From Micromonospora profundi (GTDB lineage Bacteria; Actinomycetota; Actinomycetes; Mycobacteriales; Micromonosporaceae): a DNA stretch of 64,000 bases. Under the pieces are notes generated by a model. That model was given only the letters and a program-made list of their open reading frames with translations, was not told where the DNA came from and did no database searches. Each line of letters begins with the position of its first letter. Position 1 is the first letter of the stretch. Both the position numbers and the translations under genes were made by a program. Positions 1-13,141 of this stretch are shown here, in pieces. The stretch spans positions 2,976,001-3,040,000 of the forward strand of contig NZ_JAATJK010000001.1 in NCBI RefSeq assembly GCF_011927785.1, in the 5' to 3' direction.

Positions 1-139
1 GGCCAACTGGTGGCTGCCGGGGTGGCTGGACCGGCTGCTGCCGACCCTCGGGCGGGGCCGGGTCATGCCCGACGCGCTGGCTACTGAGGATGCGGCGACC
101 GAGGCGAGCCGTCCACCGGAGCCGGTGAACGCCCGCTGA
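1..139 (+). CDS. C-terminal end of an MMPL-family transporter (partial)
   Basis: Only the last 45 codons are present; the frame starts at base 2 and stops with TGA at 137-139. The residues NWWLPGWLDRLLP followed by a loose polar tail are typical of the C-terminus of actinobacterial MMPL (RND-superfamily) membrane proteins, which move lipids or other hydrophobic compounds across the membrane. No complete transmembrane segment remains in the window, so substrate and exact subfamily cannot be judged. The strong hairpin that follows ends this transcription unit. Confidence 0.6.
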   Translation, partial: ANWWLPGWLDRLLPTLGRGRVMPDALATEDAATEASRPPEPVNAR

Positions 140-144
140 TCCGG

Positions 145-192
145 GGCCCTTCACCGTCCCGGGGGCAACAGCCCTCGGGACGGTGAAGGGCC
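145..192. terminator. Bidirectional hairpin terminator
   Basis: A perfect 17-bp stem (145-161 pairs with 176-192) encloses a 14-base loop whose ends can pair further. It lies between the convergent MMPL tail and the glutamate dehydrogenase gene and can serve both directions. No U-tract is needed in such high-GC hairpins. Confidence 0.8.
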
Positions 193-218
193 GCGCCGGG
201 TACGGCCGTGTCGACGCC

Positions 219-1574
<1,356 letters not shown>

Positions 1575-1847
1575 TCATGTGCGACCATGGCCCGGTTTGC
1601 CCCACGCCCGGAGACCCACGAGTCACCCACACGGCACGACCGAGACAAGAGCGCCGTTGCGTGAGCAACGACCTGCCCCGGCGCGACTGCTTCGGCGCGT
1701 TGAGCGGGAAGCCTCGGAAGGACGGGTCCACTCTCTGACCCTGCCCTGCCGGCGCTTCGTCGTCGTCAAGTCTGGCATTCCCAGTTGCTGGTAGACCGTC
1801 GGCTGCGCGGGTTGCCCAGGTGACGGGTGTGCCCCGCGACCTGCCGT

Positions 1848-2866
1848 TCAGTCGACGAGGTCCGGTGTGACTGTCGGATCGGCGAACCCGGCCAGCAGCC
1901 GCTCGGCGGCGACCGCCGGGGTGAGGGTCCCGGCGAGAACGTCGCGTTCGATCTCCGGCGTGAGGGCTCGCACCGTGGGATGGCTGCGGAGCCGGTCGAG
2001 GAGTTCGGCCCGCACCATCGCCCAGACCCAGCCGATCTGCTGACGTCGTCGCCGCTCGGCCAGCTCGCCGGACGCTGCCAAGGTGTCCTGGTGGTGGCGG
2101 ATCTGCTGCCACAGCTCGTCGAGGCCGGTCTCCTCCAGGGCGCTGCACGTGACCACCGGGGGTTGCCAGCCGCTTTCGGGCGTATGCAGCAGCCGCAACG
2201 CGCCCGCCAACTCCCGGGCGGCCCGGCGTGCGTCGGTCTGGTGCGGCCCGTCGGCCTTGTTGACGGCGATGACGTCGGCGAGTTCCAGCACGCCCTTCTT
2301 GATGCCCTGCAACTGGTCGCCGGTGCGGGCGAGGGTGAGCAGCAGGAACGAGTCGACCATCTCGGCGACAGTGGTCTCGGACTGGCCGACGCCGACGGTC
2401 TCGACCAGGACCACGTCGTAGCCGGCAGCCTCGACCACCACTATCGCCTCCCGGGTGGCCTTGGCGACGCCACCGAGCGTGCCCGCCGTCGGCGAGGGCC
2501 GTACGAACGCGGCCGGGTCGACGGCGAGACGGGCCATGCGGGTCTTGTCGCCGAGGATGCTCCCGCCGGTGCGGGTGGACGACGGGTCGACAGCGAGCAC
2601 CGCCACCCGGTGCCCGTCGCCGGTCAGCCGGCAGCCGAGCGCGTCGATGAACGTGGACTTGCCGACCCCGGGCACGCCGGTGATGCCGACCCGGCGGGCG
2701 CCCCCGGCGTACGGGGTGAGCGCGGCCAACAGCCCCTGCGCCGCCCTGCGGTGGTCGGCTCGGGTCGACTCGACAAGGGTGATGGCCCGCGCGATCCACG
2801 CCCGCGAACCCGCGCGCACCCCGTCGACGTACGCGTCGACCGGCGGGGTGCGCATCGCGGCGCCGC

Positions 2867-2870
<4 letters not shown>
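1848..2870 (-). CDS. meaB: Methylmalonyl-CoA mutase-associated GTPase MeaB
   Basis: This is a SIMIBI-class G protein (MeaB/ArgK family) that gates cobalamin loading of methylmalonyl-CoA mutase and protects it from inactivation. The P-loop GVPGVGKST is near residue 50, followed by [18 protein letters not shown] and the base-recognition motif NKAD. It is the last gene of the mutA-mutB-meaB operon. I chose the GTG at 2870, which overlaps the mutB stop as GTGA and would couple translation; an ATG at 2855 (five codons shorter) is the alternative. About 340 aa, normal for the family. Cytoplasmic. Confidence 0.93.
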
Positions 2871-5091
<2,221 letters not shown>

Positions 5092-5092
<1 letters not shown>

Positions 5093-6948
5093 CACGCCAC
5101 CTCCAGGTCGTCAAGCGTCGTCTCCAGCACCGCGACCGCGTCGCAGCCCGCGTACAGGTAGCCGTGCACGCCGGAATGGTCGGCCGGTTTGCCGGCGAGC
5201 CACACCCGGTCCGCGCCCGCGTCGATCAGCGCCTGCGCCACCGCCTCCGCCGACTGCGCGTACAGCCGGTCGGTGGAGCACAGGCAGGCCACGCGGGCGC
5301 CGCTGGCGGTGAACTCGGCGGCCAGACGGGCCGGATCGTCGGTCCCGACCGGCGGCCGGACGGTCGCGATCCCACCGGCGGCGAAGAGGTTCGCGGCGAA
5401 CCCGGCGCGGGCGTTGTGCGCGGCCTCCGGCCCCAGCGTGGCGAGGAAGACAGCGGGCCGCGTTTCCGTGGCGGTCGCGTGGGCGTCGGCGCGGTCCCGC
5501 AGCGACTCGTACGCCTGCGCGTACCGGCGTCGGGGCAACCCGCCACCCGACGGGGCCGGCGCGGGCGGGCGGGCCGGCACCCGCTCCCCCAGGTCGGGAA
5601 ACTCGCTGACCCCGGTCAGCGGGTCCCGGCGGTGCGCCAGGTTGTCGGCCCGCCGCTGCCAGGTCGCGGCCAGCCGGTCGGCGACCAGGCCGCTGTCCAG
5701 CGCCGCAGCCATCCCGCCAGCCCGCTCGATCTCGGTGAACCACGTCCAGGCTGCCCTGGCCAGTTCCTCGGTGTACCGCTCGACGTACCACGAGCCGCCG
5801 GCCGGGTCGATCACCCGACCGACGTTCGCCTCCTCCAGCAGCAGCGACTGGGTGTTGCGGGCGATCCGGCGGGCGAAGCCGTCCGGCAGTCCCAGGCAGT
5901 GGTCGAACGGCTGCACTGTCACGGCGTCCGCGCCACCCACGCCAGCGGCGAAGCAGGCAAGCGTGGTGCGCAGCATGTTCACCCACGGATCGCGGGCGGT
6001 CATCATGGCCGTGGAGGTGACGGCGTGCTGGCGTTGCGCGCCGTGCTCCGGCACGCCGCTCACCTGCGCCACCCGTGCCCACAGCCGGCGGGCCGCCCGC
6101 AGCTTCGCGATCGTGGCGAACTGGTCGGCGGTGGCCGCGTACCGGAACTCCAGCTGGCCGAACGCGGCCGGCACGCCCAGCCCGGCCGCGGTGAGATCCC
6201 GCAGGTAGGCGACGCCCGTCGCGACGGCGCAGCCGAGTTCCTGCGCGTCGGAGGCACCCGCGTCGTGGAATGCCGTCGCGTCGACAGTCAGCGCCCGCAG
6301 CCCCGGGAAATCGGCGGCGCAGGTGCGGGCCCACTCGTCCGCCGGGCCTTCCCACCGCTGCCCGGTGCGCGCCAGCCACCCGAGCGGGTCCACACCGAGG
6401 TTGCCGCGCACCTCGGCTTGCGGCACCTGCCGCTGGTTCAGCAACGCGAACCACTCCGGCACCGCCTCGACCGCGGCGGCCCCGGCGTCCAGCACGACAG
6501 CGGCCAGGTCCAGGTAGACACCGTCCAGCACGGCCGCCAACCCGGCCGGCGGCAGGCCGTCGTCGCCGAGCACCAGCCACAGGGAGGTGGCGCCGTTCTC
6601 CAGGTCCGCGACGACAGCCTCGGCGGTGACCTTCGGGTCCGGGTCGGCGTGCCGCTGCCGGAGGTCCCACCCGGCCGTCACCGCGCCGGCCGCCCGGGCG
6701 CCCCTGGTGTACGGGAACAGCCCCGGGGGCCCGGGCATCGGCGTCGGATCGTCGCCCGCGTACAGCGGCGCCAACGTCACGTCGTCGTAGCCGCTGTGGG
6801 CCAGCAGATCCTCGACCGCGTCGGCCGGGGTGTCCTCACCGGCGAGCCCGGCTTTGCGCAGCACCCCCAGCGCCAACCGTTGCCACTGCTCACGCGTGGC
6901 GGCAGGGAAATCGGAAGCGAGGGGAAGCGTCTCTGACGGCACCGTCAT
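5092..6948 (-). CDS. mutA: Methylmalonyl-CoA mutase, small subunit
   Basis: It is the non-catalytic partner of MutB in the heterodimeric actinobacterial mutase. It has the same two-domain plan (TIM barrel, then a B12-like Rossmann domain), but the C-terminal domain has lost the DxHxxG cobalamin motif; the corresponding stretch reads [12 protein letters not shown]. This is expected for small subunits. It is the first gene of the operon and overlaps mutB. I chose ATG 6948 ([10 protein letters not shown], 618 aa) over a GTG ten codons upstream, because homologous small subunits begin with this kind of sequence; this choice is inference. Confidence 0.92.
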
Positions 6949-7071
6949 GCCGGGATGGTAGAGGCAGCCGGGCGCCACCGCACCGAAGGTGTGACGACAT
7001 CAACTGAGCCGCCGGGAGGTCGTCCTTCGACGGTTGACGATGGTGTTGTGCCTGCTTACGGGCCTTCAGGC

Positions 7072-7302
7072 CTACGCGCGGTGCCGGTAGTGATGCACGA
7101 CGAGCCCGACAGCGGCGGCCAGGGTGATCAGTCCGAAACCGCCACCGACGAACACGTTCTGACCCGTGATCGACATGGTCGCGTTGATGACGGCGCTGAC
7201 GATCAGCACCAGCCACAGCACGGGACGCAGCAGCTTGCGCCGGTCGGCGCTGTCGGACGTGCTGCCGGTCGCGACAGGGGCGGTGCGGTTGTGGTCTGTC
7301 AT
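7072..7302 (-). CDS. Small membrane protein, two transmembrane segments
   Basis: A 76-residue protein with a polar, Ser/Thr/Asp-rich N-terminus of about 25 residues and two hydrophobic helices (about residues 29-45 and 51-68), ending in VHHYRHRA. No named family is recognised. The start ATG 7302 has GAGGGAG nearby. Its promoter shares an operator and spacing with that of the ABC exporter at 9524, so it is probably controlled by the response regulator at 8752 and may assist the same envelope function. It reads away from the kinase gene. Confidence 0.75.
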   Translation of the reverse strand: MTDHNRTAPVATGSTSDSADRRKLLRPVLWLVLIVSAVINATMSITGQNVFVGGGFGLITLAAAVGLVVHHYRHRA

Positions 7303-7340
7303 GACTACTCCCTCAGTGGTGGTTGACGACTGATGGCAAC

Positions 7341-7406
7341 GCTATGCCGAAGATCAATCAGCGACGATCCAGCCACCAGGCCAACCGAGGTACAGCAGGC
7401 TGTACC
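7341..7406 (-). promoter_or_regulatory. Operator plus promoter in front of the small membrane protein gene (copy 1)
   Basis: Perfect palindrome GGTACAGC-AG-GCTGTACC at 7389-7406. On the minus strand it is followed after 18 bases by GGATCG (7370-7365) and after another 18 bases by CATAGC (7346-7341), a possible -35/-10 pair. The unit is repeated with the same spacings at 9411-9475. The palindrome is also 66 bases upstream of the sensor kinase start, so it may serve that gene too. Likely site of the response regulator at 8752 (inference). Confidence 0.7.
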
Positions 7407-7471
7407 AATGCGCCCCGACGAGGCCGGATCCGCATTCGGTCGCCTATCGTCTCTGCCGGGGAGGTGCGCAC

Positions 7472-8764
7472 ATGCAGGGCGAAGACGCCGGTTCCACAGT
7501 GCGGGGGCCGGCCGGACCGGAGCGCGGGCACGCGGTGCGCCAATATCTCCGGGAGCGCGTACGGATATCTGTCGACGCTCTTGAGCACCTCGTCGGTGGC
7601 CTCGGTACGTCGATACTGGCGCTGACGGCGTTCCTGCTGTTGTCAGTGGTGGCGCTCGCGTGCGTGGTCGGCGTCGGCTTCGTGGTGGTCCCGTCGGTGT
7701 TGAAGGTCGTGCGGTCTGCCGCCGACCGGGAACGCGCCCGACTGTCGCGGTGGGCGTTCGACCTGCCCATGCCGCCGCCGGTTCCTACCGGACTGCGCGC
7801 CGCCTTGCGCGACCCGTGGGTGCGCCGCGAGTGCGCGTTCGTGGCCCTCCACGGCACGTTCGGGTTCGTACTGGGCGCTGTGGGGCTGTCGTTGCCGCTC
7901 ACCGCCGTACAGAATTTCCTGTTCCCGCTCTACTTCTGGATGCTGCCGCCGGACATGGGCGGCCCCGGCTTCATCTACTGGCGCATCGACGGGCTGCTCG
8001 ACGCGCTCGTCGTCGCGTTGATCGGCGTCGGCTGGCTCGCCGTGGCCGTCGCGCTCGGTCCGCGGATGGCCGACCTCCAGGCGCTGCCGGGGCGACGGTT
8101 GCTGGCGCCGCCGCGCGACGTCGACATGTCGCTGCGCATCGCCGAGCTGACCGCCACCCGCGCGGGAGCGCTCGACGCGCACGCGGTCGAGCTGCGCCGC
8201 ATCGAGCGGTCCCTGCACGACGGAGCGCAGAACCGGTTGGTCGCGGTCACCGTGCTGCTCGGCGCGGCACGTCGCGCGCTTGCCCGTGACCCGGCGCAGG
8301 CGGCGCAGGTGCTGGACCGGGCGCAGGACGCCGCCGAGTTGGCGCTCGCGGAACTCCGTACCGTGGTGCGCGGGATCCTGCCGCCGGTGCTCGATGATCG
8401 TGGGCTCGCCGGTGCGCTGCACGGCCTGGCTGCCGGCTCCGCCGTGCCGTGCACCGTGGAGGTGGACCTGCCGGGCCGATGCGCCGCGTCGGTCGAGGCG
8501 ACGGCGTACTTCGTGGTGGCGGAGGCGTTGACGAACGTCGCCCGGCACAGCGGTGCCAGCGCGGCGGCGGTCACCGTCGGACTTACTGCCGGCCGGCTGC
8601 ACCTGTCGGTGTCCGACGATGGCCGTGGCGGTGCCGACGAGGGCCACGGCTCGGGTATCAGCGGCATCCGCCGGCGGGTCGAGGCTCACGACGGCCGGTT
8701 CACACTGACCAGCCCACCCGGTGGGCCGACAACGATAATCGTGGAGCTGCCGTGCGGATCGTGA
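7472..8764 (+). CDS. Two-component sensor histidine kinase (HisKA_3 / NarL-partner type)
   Basis: A membrane sensor that autophosphorylates on histidine and passes the phosphate to the adjacent response regulator. Residues 1-40 are polar, then four hydrophobic segments (about 45-78, 121-143, 146-158 and 174-197) form the sensor region. The HisKA_3 dimerisation domain carries the phospho-acceptor H249 in RIERSLHDGAQNRL, and the C-terminal ATPase domain has an N-box EALTNVARHSGA and the G-box DDGRGG. 430 aa. It overlaps the regulator gene by 13 bases. The stimulus is unknown; linkage to an FtsX-type exporter suggests envelope or antimicrobial-peptide stress, which is inference. Confidence 0.9.
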   Translation: MQGEDAGSTVRGPAGPERGHAVRQYLRERVRISVDALEHLVGGLGTSILALTAFLLLSVVALACVVGVGFVVVPSVLKVVRSAADRERARLSRWAFDLPMPPPVPTGLRAALRDPWVRRECAFVALHGTFGFVLGAVGLSLPLTAVQNFLFPLYFWMLPPDMGGPGFIYWRIDGLLDALVVALIGVGWLAVAVALGPRMADLQALPGRRLLAPPRDVDMSLRIAELTATRAGALDAHAVELRRIERSLHDGAQNRLVAVTVLLGAARRALARDPAQAAQVLDRAQDAAELALAELRTVVRGILPPVLDDRGLAGALHGLAAGSAVPCTVEVDLPGRCAASVEATAYFVVAEALTNVARHSGASAAAVTVGLTAGRLHLSVSDDGRGGADEGHGSGISGIRRRVEAHDGRFTLTSPPGGPTTIIVELPCGS

Positions 8765-9411
8765 TCGCCGAGGACGACGCCCTGCTGCGGGAAGGGCTGG
8801 CCCTGCTGCTGCGGGCCGAAGGGCTCGACGTGGTCGCCACCACGGACTCACCGGACACGTTCCTGTCCGCTGTGGACGAACTCCGGCCCGACGTGGCGAT
8901 CGTCGACGTCCGGATGCCGCCCACCCACACCGACGAGGGCATCGTGGCCGCCGTCGAGGCCCGACGCCGTCACCCCGACCTCGCGGTGCTCGTCCTTTCG
9001 GCGTACGTGGAGCAGGCGTTCGCCACCGACCTGCTCGCCGAGGGTGCGGTACGGCTCGGCTATCTGCTCAAGGAGCGGGTGGGCCGGGTCGAGGAGTTCC
9101 TGGGCGCGCTGCACCGCGTCGCCGGGGGCGGCACTGCCATCGACCCGGAGGTCGTCGCCCAACTGTTCGCCCGCAGCCGCTCCGACAGCACGCTGAGCCG
9201 GCTCAGCGTACGGGAACGTGACGTGCTCACCCTGATGGCGGAAGGGCTGGGCAACACGGCGATCGCGGAGCGGCTGTTCGTCACCGAAGGGGCAGTGCAC
9301 AAGCACATCCGCAGCATTTTCGCCAAGCTCGGCCTCGCACCGGACGACCGCGCCGACCGGCGGGTGACGGCGGTCCTGCGGTATCTGAAGGACACTCAGC
9401 GCCGGATGTAG
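8752..9411 (+). CDS. LuxR/NarL-family response regulator
   Basis: Cytoplasmic DNA-binding partner of the upstream kinase. The receiver domain begins MRIVIAEDDALLREG, with the phospho-acceptor D52 in VDVRMPP; the C-terminal LuxR-type HTH is RLSVRERDVLTLMAEGLGN onward. 219 aa. The GTG start at 8752 lies inside the kinase reading frame (13-base overlap), so the pair is translationally coupled. The stop codon at 9409-9411 touches a palindrome (9411-9426) that I take to be its own binding site in front of the exporter operon. NarL-type regulators commonly bind such palindromes. Confidence 0.92.
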   Translation: MRIVIAEDDALLREGLALLLRAEGLDVVATTDSPDTFLSAVDELRPDVAIVDVRMPPTHTDEGIVAAVEARRRHPDLAVLVLSAYVEQAFATDLLAEGAVRLGYLLKERVGRVEEFLGALHRVAGGGTAIDPEVVAQLFARSRSDSTLSRLSVRERDVLTLMAEGLGNTAIAERLFVTEGAVHKHIRSIFAKLGLAPDDRADRRVTAVLRYLKDTQRRM

Positions 9412-9475
9412 TACAGCCTGCTGTACCCCGGTTGGCCCGCACGCTGGATCGCTCATTGATGGCCGCCGCCATAGC
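9411..9475 (+). promoter_or_regulatory. Operator plus promoter in front of the ABC exporter (copy 2)
   Basis: Palindrome GTACAGC-CT-GCTGTAC at 9411-9426, then GGATCG at 9446-9451 and CATAGC at 9470-9475. The spacings (18 bases each, counted from position 9427) equal those of the minus-strand unit at 7341-7406, and the intervening CGGTTGGCC and GCTGGATCG are shared. The operator starts on the last base of the response regulator stop codon. An activator site upstream of -35 is the simplest reading. Confidence 0.7.
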
Positions 9476-9523
9476 TTTTCCGTGTACTCGAAACTGTCGA
9501 GAATTACGGAAAGGCTGAGACTC

Positions 9524-10297
9524 ATGGCCGTCAACGTTGGACGATCCGCCGAGACGGCGGTCCGCGTCGGACAACTCACCCGCACCTACGGCACCGGCCC
9601 ACAGGCGGTCACCGCGCTCGCCGGCGTCGACGCGGAGTTCCACCGCGGCACGTTCACGGCGGTGATGGGACCATCCGGTTCCGGCAAGAGCACCCTGTTG
9701 CAGACCGCTGCCGGCCTGGACCGGCCCACCTCCGGGCAGGTGTGGATCGGCGCCGAGGAATTGTCGCGGCTGTCGGAGACGAAATTGACGAAGCTGCGGC
9801 GCAGCCGGATCGGTTTCGTCTTCCAGGCTTTCAATCTGATCGGTGCGTTGAACGTCGAGGAGAACATCCTGCTGCCTCTTCGGCTGTCCGGCGTCCGTCC
9901 CGATCCCGCGTGGCTCGAGCAGGTGATCGGGCGGGTCGGGTTGGCCGACCGGTTGCACCACCGTCCGGCCGAGTTGTCAGGTGGGCAGCAGCAGCGGGTG
10001 GCGATCGCCCGGGCGCTGGCGACCCGCCCCGAGGTGATCTTCTGTGACGAGCCGACGGGTGCGTTGGACACGCAGACCGCGTCGGAGGTGCTGTCCCTGT
10101 TGCGGTCGGTTGTCGACGAGACACAGCAGACGGTGATCATGGTGACCCACGATCCGGTGGCGGCCTCGTACGCCGACCGGGTGATGGTCCTCGCCGACGG
10201 CCGGATCGTGCACGACACGCCGCAGCCGGGTGCGCAGCGGATCGCCGAGCAGTTGGCGCTGCTCGGACGCCGTCAGCTCGCCACGCAGGGGAGCTGA
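9524..10297 (+). CDS. ABC transporter ATP-binding protein (MacB/LolD type)
   Basis: Energises the FtsX-like permease encoded next. Visible motifs are Walker A GPSGSGKST, the Q-loop VFQAFN, the signature LSGGQQQRVAIARAL, Walker B VIFCDEPTGALD and the H-loop VTHD. ATG 9524 (257 aa) is chosen because GGAAAGG lies nine bases upstream; an in-frame GTG at 9482 would add 14 residues and sits almost exactly at the predicted transcription start. It forms an operon with the permease (3-base gap) and is probably activated by the two-component system upstream. Exporters of this class handle antimicrobial peptides, lipoproteins or envelope stress signals. Confidence 0.92.
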   Translation: MAVNVGRSAETAVRVGQLTRTYGTGPQAVTALAGVDAEFHRGTFTAVMGPSGSGKSTLLQTAAGLDRPTSGQVWIGAEELSRLSETKLTKLRRSRIGFVFQAFNLIGALNVEENILLPLRLSGVRPDPAWLEQVIGRVGLADRLHHRPAELSGGQQQRVAIARALATRPEVIFCDEPTGALDTQTASEVLSLLRSVVDETQQTVIMVTHDPVAASYADRVMVLADGRIVHDTPQPGAQRIAEQLALLGRRQLATQGS

Positions 10298-10300
10298 ACC

Positions 10301-12823
10301 ATGCTGAGACTGGCCGCACGGATGCTGCGCCACCGGATCGGAAGCGCGGTCGCCACCCTCCTCGCGCTCACCGTCGGCGTCATGATCCTCATGTCGATGG
10401 GCCTGCTCGTCGAGTCCGGAATGCGCTACGAACCCACACCCCAGCGGTACGCCGACGCCGACATCGTGGTCGCGCAACGCGAGATCAGCATCACGGGCCG
10501 GGAACTCGACGGTCAGACCACCACTACCACTGTGCCGCTGCTGGCAGGCGGAACGGTTCCGGTCACGCTCGCCGAGCAGTTCCGGCAGGTGCCGGGGGTG
10601 CTGTCGATCGCCGTCGACCATTCGTTGCCGGTGGTCGTGCCGACTGCGGCGGGGCAGGAGACCGTCGCGCACGGCTGGAGCAGCGCCGCGCTGACGCCGT
10701 TCCGGATCCTGGCCGGAAGCCAGCCGGCCGCCGACGACGAGGTCGCCGTCGACAACCGCATCGCTACTGTCGCCGGCGCCGAGGTACGCCCTGGCGACCG
10801 GATTCCGGTGCTCGTCGCCGGTGGCATCCGCGAGTACCGGGTCAGTGGCGTCGTGGAACGAGCGGTCACCGGCGACTGGCCGTCCGCGCTCTTCTTCACC
10901 GACAACCACGCCGCAGCGCTGAGCCCGCAGCCGGGCCGCGCCGGGGCCATCGGGATCATCGTGGCCCCCGGCGCGGACTCCCCCGCCACGGTCACCGAGG
11001 TACGACGGCTGGCCGCCGAAGCCGGGGCGCACGTCTACACCGGCACCGAACGCGGGAAGCTGGAACAGTCCGAAGCCCTTGTGGCACGCGAAATGCTCAT
11101 CCAGCTCGGCAGCATCTTCGGCGGCTACGTCGCGGGGCTCGTCATGGTCGTCGTCGCCGGAACCGTCGGGCTGGCGGTCCGCCACCGCCGCCGCGACCTC
11201 GCCCTGCTGCGGGCGGTCGCGGCGACGCCCGGCCAGGTGAGGCTGATGATCCTCGCGGAGGTCGTACAGCTGAGCATCATCTCGGTGGTGCTGGGCGTGC
11301 CGGCCGGACTGCTCGTGACGAACTGGGTGCACAGGCAGTTGGTTACGCGCGGGTTCATTCCGGACGGCTTCCCGATCAGCGGCGGCGCACTCTCCGCAGT
11401 GGCGGTGACAGCGGCGACGCTCCTGGTGGCCGCAGCGGCGGCGTTGCTCGCCGCCCGCCGCACGGTGCGCATTCGCCCGACCGAGGCACTCGGCGAGGTC
11501 GCCGTGGAGTCGTCCCGCAACAGCCGGATCCGGTTCGTCGCCGGCCTGCTGACGCTCGGCGCCGGCGTCACGCTCACCATGCTCACCACGGCCGTCCGCG
11601 GCCAGGCCGCAGTGGGCGCCGCGCTCGGCATGCTGTACGTCTTCGTCCTCGCCGCCGCCCTGCTCGCACCCTGGATCAACAGGTACGCCGCGAGGGCGCT
11701 CGGCCCGGTGCTGCGGGCGGTGTGGCGCGACAGCGGATATCTGGCCGCCGCGAACCTGCGGGCGAACGCGCAGGGCATGGTGACCGTGCTGACGGCGCTG
11801 GTGCTGTCGGTGGGCTTCGGCGGTTCGGTCTGGTTCCTCCAGGACAACCTGCAACGACAGACGATCAGCCAGAGCCGGGACGGGATGCTCGCCCAACAGG
11901 CGTTGGTGTCGGCGGTCGGGCTGCCGGAGACCGCGGTGGCGGACGCCCGCAAGGTGCCCGGCGTCGTCGCCGCGACGGGCATCCGGCGTACCGAGGTCAT
12001 CACCCGCGTGCTGGGCGAGCCCCAGGCCGTCGGCGCGCAGGGCATCGACATCGAGGGCGTCGACAAGACCATGGACCTCAAGGTCACCGAGGGCAGCCTC
12101 GCCGACCTGCGCGGCGCGACAGTGGCGTTGTCGACCCTGCAGGCGTCGTCGCAGGGGGCGAAGCTCGGCGATCAGGCCACGATGTGGCTGGGCGACGGCA
12201 CCCAGTTGACGTTGCGAGTCGTCGCGCTCTACGAACGCGGGCTCGGCTTCGGCGACGTCACCCTCAACCGGGAGACTGTCAGCGGCCACACCGCGACAAA
12301 CCTCGACGACCAGGTTCTGATCCGGACCGAGGCCGACGCCGACCTCGCCGGCCTTGTCGACAGTTACCCGGGCAGCGGTCTGATCGATACGAGCGCCGTC
12401 AACGGCCAGTTGGAGAAGGACCTGGCGCTCAACGCCTGGCTGAACAAGATGCTCATCGGCGTCATGGTCGGTTATGCCGCCCTGGCAGCCGCCAACACGA
12501 TGGTGATGGCGGCGCTGGCCCGGGGCCGCGAGCTGGCTCTGCTTCGTCTGGTCGGAGTTACCACGCGCCAGGTCAAGCGGATGGTGCACGCCGAACAGGT
12601 TGGTCTGCTCGGCACGTCACTGCTCGTCGGCGGCATCATCGCCGCTGTCACGTTGATCTCGGTGGTCCGGACGCTGACCGGGCAACTGGTGCCCTACGTC
12701 CCGACGGTCGGCTGGATGTCGATCATCGGAGGCGCCGCTCTGCTCGCGCTTGCCACCACAGTCCTGCCCATCGGCGCGCTCCTGCGTACGCCTCCGGTGA
12801 ACGGCATCGGGATCAAGGAGTGA
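10301..12823 (+). CDS. FtsX-like ABC transporter permease, two FtsX domains
   Basis: An 840-residue membrane protein with an N-terminal helix (about 12-38), a large extracytoplasmic region, a first three-helix FtsX block (about 265-390), a second anchor and extracytoplasmic domain, and a second FtsX block at the C-terminus (about 700-835). This duplicated layout is typical of Gram-positive MacB/BceB-like exporters working with a separate ATPase. It follows the ATPase gene after 3 bases and is likely in the same regulon as the two-component system. Substrate not predictable from sequence. A GC-rich hairpin about 100 bases downstream ends the operon. Confidence 0.9.
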   Translation: MLRLAARMLRHRIGSAVATLLALTVGVMILMSMGLLVESGMRYEPTPQRYADADIVVAQREISITGRELDGQTTTTTVPLLAGGTVPVTLAEQFRQVPGVLSIAVDHSLPVVVPTAAGQETVAHGWSSAALTPFRILAGSQPAADDEVAVDNRIATVAGAEVRPGDRIPVLVAGGIREYRVSGVVERAVTGDWPSALFFTDNHAAALSPQPGRAGAIGIIVAPGADSPATVTEVRRLAAEAGAHVYTGTERGKLEQSEALVAREMLIQLGSIFGGYVAGLVMVVVAGTVGLAVRHRRRDLALLRAVAATPGQVRLMILAEVVQLSIISVVLGVPAGLLVTNWVHRQLVTRGFIPDGFPISGGALSAVAVTAATLLVAAAAALLAARRTVRIRPTEALGEVAVESSRNSRIRFVAGLLTLGAGVTLTMLTTAVRGQAAVGAALGMLYVFVLAAALLAPWINRYAARALGPVLRAVWRDSGYLAAANLRANAQGMVTVLTALVLSVGFGGSVWFLQDNLQRQTISQSRDGMLAQQALVSAVGLPETAVADARKVPGVVAATGIRRTEVITRVLGEPQAVGAQGIDIEGVDKTMDLKVTEGSLADLRGATVALSTLQASSQGAKLGDQATMWLGDGTQLTLRVVALYERGLGFGDVTLNRETVSGHTATNLDDQVLIRTEADADLAGLVDSYPGSGLIDTSAVNGQLEKDLALNAWLNKMLIGVMVGYAALAAANTMVMAALARGRELALLRLVGVTTRQVKRMVHAEQVGLLGTSLLVGGIIAAVTLISVVRTLTGQLVPYVPTVGWMSIIGGAALLALATTVLPIGALLRTPPVNGIGIKE

Positions 12824-12926
12824 ACGCCGGCGGCACACGGCGCTCCAATCGGGTGCGCGACGGGGGCGTCCGAATGCTCGAGGTGTTGTCCGCCGGCCGA
12901 TAGGCGTACCTGATCCGGGGGGGGAT

Positions 12927-12972
12927 CCGCCGCCCCTGCGTGCCGCGTTCAGCGTCCACGCAGGGGCGGCGG
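12927..12972 (+). terminator. Hairpin terminator after the ABC operon
   Basis: A perfect 16-bp stem (12927-12942 with 12957-12972) with a 14-base loop. The rest of the gap between the permease and the methyltransferase (12824-13141) shows only a possible -10 TACACT at 13083-13088 and no convincing gene. Confidence 0.75.
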
Positions 12973-13141
12973 AATGCCGTCCGGAGCCACCTTTCGGCGT
13001 GCCGTCCGATGAATGTCCTGGTGACGGGCGGGTTCGCTGGGAGCGGTACCAGTCGGGGCGGAAATCCAACCCTCCCTATCGCTACACTCGCCGCAACGCC
13101 GGAGTCGTCAGCAGATTCTGGCTGGCGCTGATCCGTTCTGA

